Shown: positions 59,701-64,000 of the stretch, piece after piece | Layout of the letters: each line of letters starts with the position of its first letter | How positions within the stretch are numbered: position 1 is the stretch's first letter | Origin: Lenisia limosa | Taxonomy: Eukaryota; Breviatea | Assembly (NCBI GenBank): GCA_001655205.1 | Contig: LPNZ01009878.1 | Span: 62,001-126,000, forward strand | Length of the DNA: 64,000 bases | Direction: 5' to 3' | The notes under the pieces: generated by a model | What the model saw: only the letters and a program-made list of their open reading frames with translations | The model's database searches: none | What the model was told of the DNA's origin: nothing | Translations under genes and position numbers: made by a program

Positions 59701-62700
59701 ATGTTGAGCATATCGGCTCAACTTTGTTTCCTTCCGGGGCAACTCCAAAGACTGTTGTTGATGGCTCTGTCAAGGTAACATTGTGTTAATTTTTGCCGAA
59801 GAGTTTCATTTATCCTTCTTTAATCGAAAAACAGGTTCATACTACTGATGGCGAAGTCTCAGCAGCCACGTTGACCTCGCACTCCGCCTTGGCCCAAGCT
59901 TCCAGTGGTGACACTACAAACGCTGTATGTTCAAGCATATCGAATCCACATCTCAATACTCAATACTCATTCAGTGTTTTGGTGAAGATTAAGAATAGAT
60001 CCCTTCATCTTTCCAGGTTATGCAAGAAGCCTTTTCGCAAGCTGTCGTACTCAATCGCCTACAAAATGCTTGGGAAATTGCGGTAGATAATCAACACTTT
60101 CTGTTCCGTTCTCACTCTTTAGGTGATGACCAATGATGGAGATCAGTTTGCTGATTTGGGAAGAGCAGCTCTTGAGTGTTTGAATGTTGAACTTGCCACT
60201 CGAGCTTTCAGGTGAGGATAATTGCGCTACTTACCTCTTTAGACGGCTCGGAGATGCAGGAATGGTTCTTGCGTTGGAGGAACTTGTGCTGGTGGAAAAC
60301 CAAAACCTTCTATCAGGGCATTTGGCCCAGCTGATGGGCGAATTCAACCTTGCTCAGGTATAAGTTTTCAAGTATCCTATCAATCAAAATAAGGACTTTT
60401 TTTATGACAATTACTGAGGAGGAATGTTGTGTTAATAAGATGATACTATAAATAAATATACCTTAGCAACGTGCTCGAGTTGACGGCTTTGGTTAGATAC
60501 TTCCTTTATTATTTCTAGTTTCTACCGAATTATTATTTTCTCTGCTAACTGTTTAAGGAGCGATTCTTGCAGTCAGACCATCCGATTGAAGCGTTAAACA
60601 TGAGAAGAAACCTGCACCAATGGGATACTGCTCTCTCCCTGGCAAACAGACTTGAGGTTTTTTTTGTTAATTGTAACGCAAGCCTGAATCGGTTGCATCC
60701 ATTGCCCACTCGTATGGTCAGCAGTTGGAGTTCAAAGGGGACTATTCGCAAGCCAAGGCTATGTATGAGAAGGCTGAGCAGACCAATGACTCTGGTGTGC
60801 GACGTCAGTCTCAGGAAGGCATCGCTCGCTGCATGTACCAAATGGGCGACCAGGTAAATACATCGTCGCCCTTCTCACCTCATAGGCTCGTGGCTCAAAC
60901 ATCGTAAACAAGTTGAAATCCCTCCAGCTGTACAAGGAGTGTGCTGCTATCTTAGAGTCCTCTAACCTTCTTGGTGATGCTGCCTTACTCTATGAAAAAG
61001 GCGAAGCCTGGGATAAGGCTGTCGCCATTTACCTCAAAACCAAGTCCTATGGAAAGGTAGAAGAATTCTTCACTTTCTCATATGTTTCAGGCCGAGTCTC
61101 TCATGGAGTTTGTTTCTGCCCCGAGACTGCATGCTCAATTCGCCAAGGTTTGCTCACCCTAAATATTGTGTTTTTTTCTTCTTCAGTTATGTACAACTTT
61201 TATAATGCTACAACAGTTTCTAGTGATGAGCAGCAATAGTCAGGATTTATGACTCTTCAGGCGATGGAATCACAAGGGAAATTCAAAGAAGCTGAATTCG
61301 CCTACACGAAAGCCAAAGAAACAGACTCAATCGTCCGTCTCAACCTTCAAAACTTGGACAACCCTGAAAAGGCGTTCGACTTGGTGCGGACAACGAACTC
61401 GGCAGAAGGCGGTATGGTTCTGATGATTATCCTCGAAAACTGACGCAAATTCAGCTCGTCTTGTTGCAGAGTACTGTCTTGATGGACACAACCCCCCAGC
61501 TGGTATTGAGTTCCTCCTCATGGCGGGCTTGCGTGAGGAAGCCTTCGACCTTGCTCAGTCCACCGGGCACTTGGAGGAGTATGCTAAGCAGCTTGGAGAC
61601 CACGGCACTCAGAAGGACCACCAAGAACTCGCAAAGGCTTTCGAGGGCCAGGTAGGTGCTTGAATGAGATTCTTGACAATACAGGGTGATCTGGTCAACG
61701 CGGCTGATTTCTATGTTGCTTATGGTCAGTACCAGAGAGGCTTACGGTAAGCCCTTCAGAAGTTTCCATTACTTTTTAGCTTGTATTTGCGCTCAGGCTC
61801 TGATATTAGTATCACTAAGGCAATTGAAGTCGTTGGGAAAGCAAACTCAGATGTGCTCACTAACCAAGTTATCGACTTCCTCATGGGAGAAGTTAGTTTT
61901 AGTTCACAGCTTCTTTACTGCTTAGCATGATAACCAGGCCAAGGACCCCAGGCACGTGTATAGCCTCTACGTTGCTCTTGGAAACTATTTACAAGCTGCA
62001 CATACATCTGTCTTGATTGCTGGTCAAGAGCAATCCGCTGGAAAATACAAGGTTATTGTTTCTTTTTACGCAGGAAGCACATAAGATCCTCCTTGATTCA
62101 TACCTGGATTTGCAGCAGCGTGGAGTCCGAGTGCCCACAGAGCTCAACCAAGCTCTCTGTCTTCTTCATTCGTACATTCGTGTCAAAGTTAGTGCCAAAA
62201 CCTTCCACAGTTGACATTCCAGACCCTTGTCAAGGCTGGTGACCATGAATCAGGTGCAAGAATGTTGATTCGTGTAGCAAACAACATTTCCAAGGTAAAA
62301 AAACTGGTACATTTATTTCCTAGTTCCCTGCGCACATTGTTCCCATTTTGACCTCCACTGTAATTGAGTGTCAACGTTCTGGTTTGAAAAGAGTAGGGCC
62401 TTCATGTAGTCTTTAATTCTCTAGTCTGCGTTTGATTACGCTTCAATGCTTATGAGAACTGAGTATCGCTCTCAGATTGACGCCAAATATCGAAGGAAAA
62501 TTGAGGCCCTTGTTAGGTTAGTTATAATGAAATTAATTACCCTGCATGTATTCTTAAATGTCAAACATATTTGATATTTTTTTACTTCATCTTACTCTGT
62601 AGACGACCTGATAAGGAAGAAGAGGAAGAACCGACGAACCCCTGTCCTTTCTGTGATTTCGAGCTTCCTATCACTGCAACAGATTGTCCAATTTGCAAAA

Positions 62701-63342
62701 ACACTGTTCCTTACTGTATTGTCACGGTCTGTGATTTGGCCTTTTTAATACGCTATTTACATTTTACCTTTACTATTAATTAATTTGTTTAGGGACAACA
62801 TATGGTAGCAAATGATTGGACTTCTTGTATTCATTGCCACTTCCCTGCCTCCTACAACGCCTTACTAAAAGTTTGATCGGAAGTGTTTAAAATGCATGTA
62901 GTATATACATATATAAATTACTATAGTATATGCATATGAATTATATATGATATCATCGGCACTTTCCAAGCTGACAGAAAAATTGACTTTAGAAAGAGGT
63001 GTTTCCTTAAAAAAAAAATCTTGAGAAAAGGGAAATGAACTGAACTTTTCAGACTATTTTCTAAGTCTAATTTTTGCTTTAGTAGCATTCAAATTGTGTG
63101 AAAGCTTTTCAGTGATTTTCCTTTGATTGAATACCTCAAAACGATTCTATATCCCGAGATTTACTTCTTTTAGGCCGCAGCAGCTGATCCCACTTGTCCA
63201 ATGTGTGGCGATTCTCTGACCCCAGACCAGGTACTTTATCAATTTTAATCAGATTTCAAAAACTCATGATGTGAAAGTCATGCTAACTGAGAAAGCTGAA
63301 AAAGAGTCTGCTGAAATTGAGGAAAGCAACACATTGTCCTAG
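56742..63342 (+). CDS. WDR19: Intraflagellar transport protein IFT144 (WDR19)
   Basis: IFT144 is a core IFT-A subunit carrying retrograde cargo and membrane proteins in cilia. The start is ATG 56742-56744 alone in its exon, then a 33-nt intron and [16 protein letters not shown], matching the family N terminus. The tandem WD40 propellers include [98 protein letters not shown] and [20 protein letters not shown]. The TPR-like solenoid includes [80 protein letters not shown] and QRSGLKKSAF. The C-terminal zinc ribbons are [40 protein letters not shown] and [11 protein letters not shown]. The last intron (63231-63252) is 22 nt, followed by [18 protein letters not shown] and stop TAG 63340-63342. 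Two introns are long (about 58600-59170 and 60360-60550). Its presence implies a ciliated cell stage. Confidence 0.95.
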
Positions 63343-64000
63343 TTTTCTTTTGTTTTTTTTCTATGTTTCAATATATTCTGTTTTGTTTTATTACCCTTAC
63401 TGATATACTGAAACAAAACGTGCACTCTTGACTCTTGTCGAATGAAGGAGATGGAGTGGAAATGAAGACTATCTGATTGGAGAATGACATAAGATGGGCA
63501 TGATGTTGTGATAATAATCATTTGGAAGGAAATTATCGTCCACTTCATGTTTTACTGACAGTAGTTCAGTAGTTTTGATGGAGTTGATGTAGAACTGATA
63601 CAAAAGATTTCTTCATTTGCAGAACTCAGGCAAGTAAATCAACGCTAAGAGTGGGCGACTGCTTGCTGTGTGATGAAAATGACAGAAATGCACAACTTGC
63701 CTTTTAGAGTAATCATAGGCTATAAGAAAAACTCCCACCAACCACCACAACTCCATTCGGTTATTCATTCTTACGTTTTGTTGTTCATTTATTTGATAAT
63801 ATATCCACGTAATCCCATGCGACGGGGACAAAGCTCCCACCATGAAGTTGACAGCCATGTCATCATTTCAATATCTGTTTGATTATTGGTATTATTTCTG
63901 TTTTACTTTCTAGCCTTTCCCAAAAATAAGATGTCCTTCTGCGCCTGCTGTACTAATAGAACAGTTTGAGGTTTGCTTTTGAAAAAACAAGATCCAAAAA
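63343..64000. other. Region downstream of IFT144 with one possible exon
   Basis: This is mostly non-coding and AT-rich. A 57-nt stretch at 63914-63970, preceded by TTTCTAG and followed by GTTTGC, reads PFPKIRCPSAPAVLIEQFE on the plus strand. It could be an exon of a gene continuing past the window. I found no convincing partner exon upstream. Confidence 0.35.

Overview
This is nuclear DNA from a eukaryote with very many introns. Genes are broken into short exons by introns mostly 22-60 nt long, with GT-AG borders and CTAAC/TTAAT-like branch sites. Normal TAA, TAG and TGA stops all occur, which fits the standard code. An intact IFT144/WDR19 gene means the organism builds a cilium or flagellum. 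A Zn2Cys6 transcription-factor domain, CANT1, GDAP2 and an ADAM-like protease suggest a flagellated protist or early-diverging fungus or holozoan. I cannot name the lineage from sequence alone. Five runs of N mark assembly gaps.

Layout, left to right: a 3' fragment of an unidentified plus-strand gene (1-377); proteasome ATPase Rpt4 (minus, 532-3539); a membrane-bound LtaS-type sulfatase-fold transferase (plus, 4073-9397) with a MITE in one intron; a proline-rich coiled-coil protein whose 3' end is an array of duplicated RDMP-encoding mini-exons (minus, 9679-13534); GDAP2 (plus, 14088-17549); a dynamin (minus, 17894-21895); SMC5 (plus, 22254-28478); a very large ADAM/disintegrin/TSP1/sushi receptor with one TM helix and a C-terminal SH3 domain (minus, 28596-37701); a PY-motif membrane protein (minus, 38521-40173); a small secretory/membrane protein (plus, 40575-41701); an unknown acidic protein (minus, 41780-43658); CANT1 apyrase (minus, 44179-46145); an unknown acidic coiled-coil protein (plus, 46464-49651); casein kinase 2 alpha (minus, 50864-52512); a Zn2Cys6 protein (plus, 52902-53387); an unknown protein (plus, 53597-55118); NAT9 acetyltransferase (minus, 55150-56115); and IFT144/WDR19 (plus, 56742-63342). 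The last 650 bases hold one possible exon of a further gene.

Neighbouring genes are mostly head-to-head with 320-630 bp between start codons, alternating with tail-to-tail pairs. The genes are housekeeping or cell-biology genes with no obvious shared pathway, so this is an ordinary chromosomal segment rather than a cluster.

The most striking signal lies in the introns. At least nine short tandem duplications sit exactly on splice sites in different genes. One 32-bp duplication in GDAP2 forms a complete intron (AG|GT to AG|GT) whose removal restores the unduplicated, protein-like reading frame. Several introns are only 22 nt. Together these suggest active intron birth and growth by tandem duplication.
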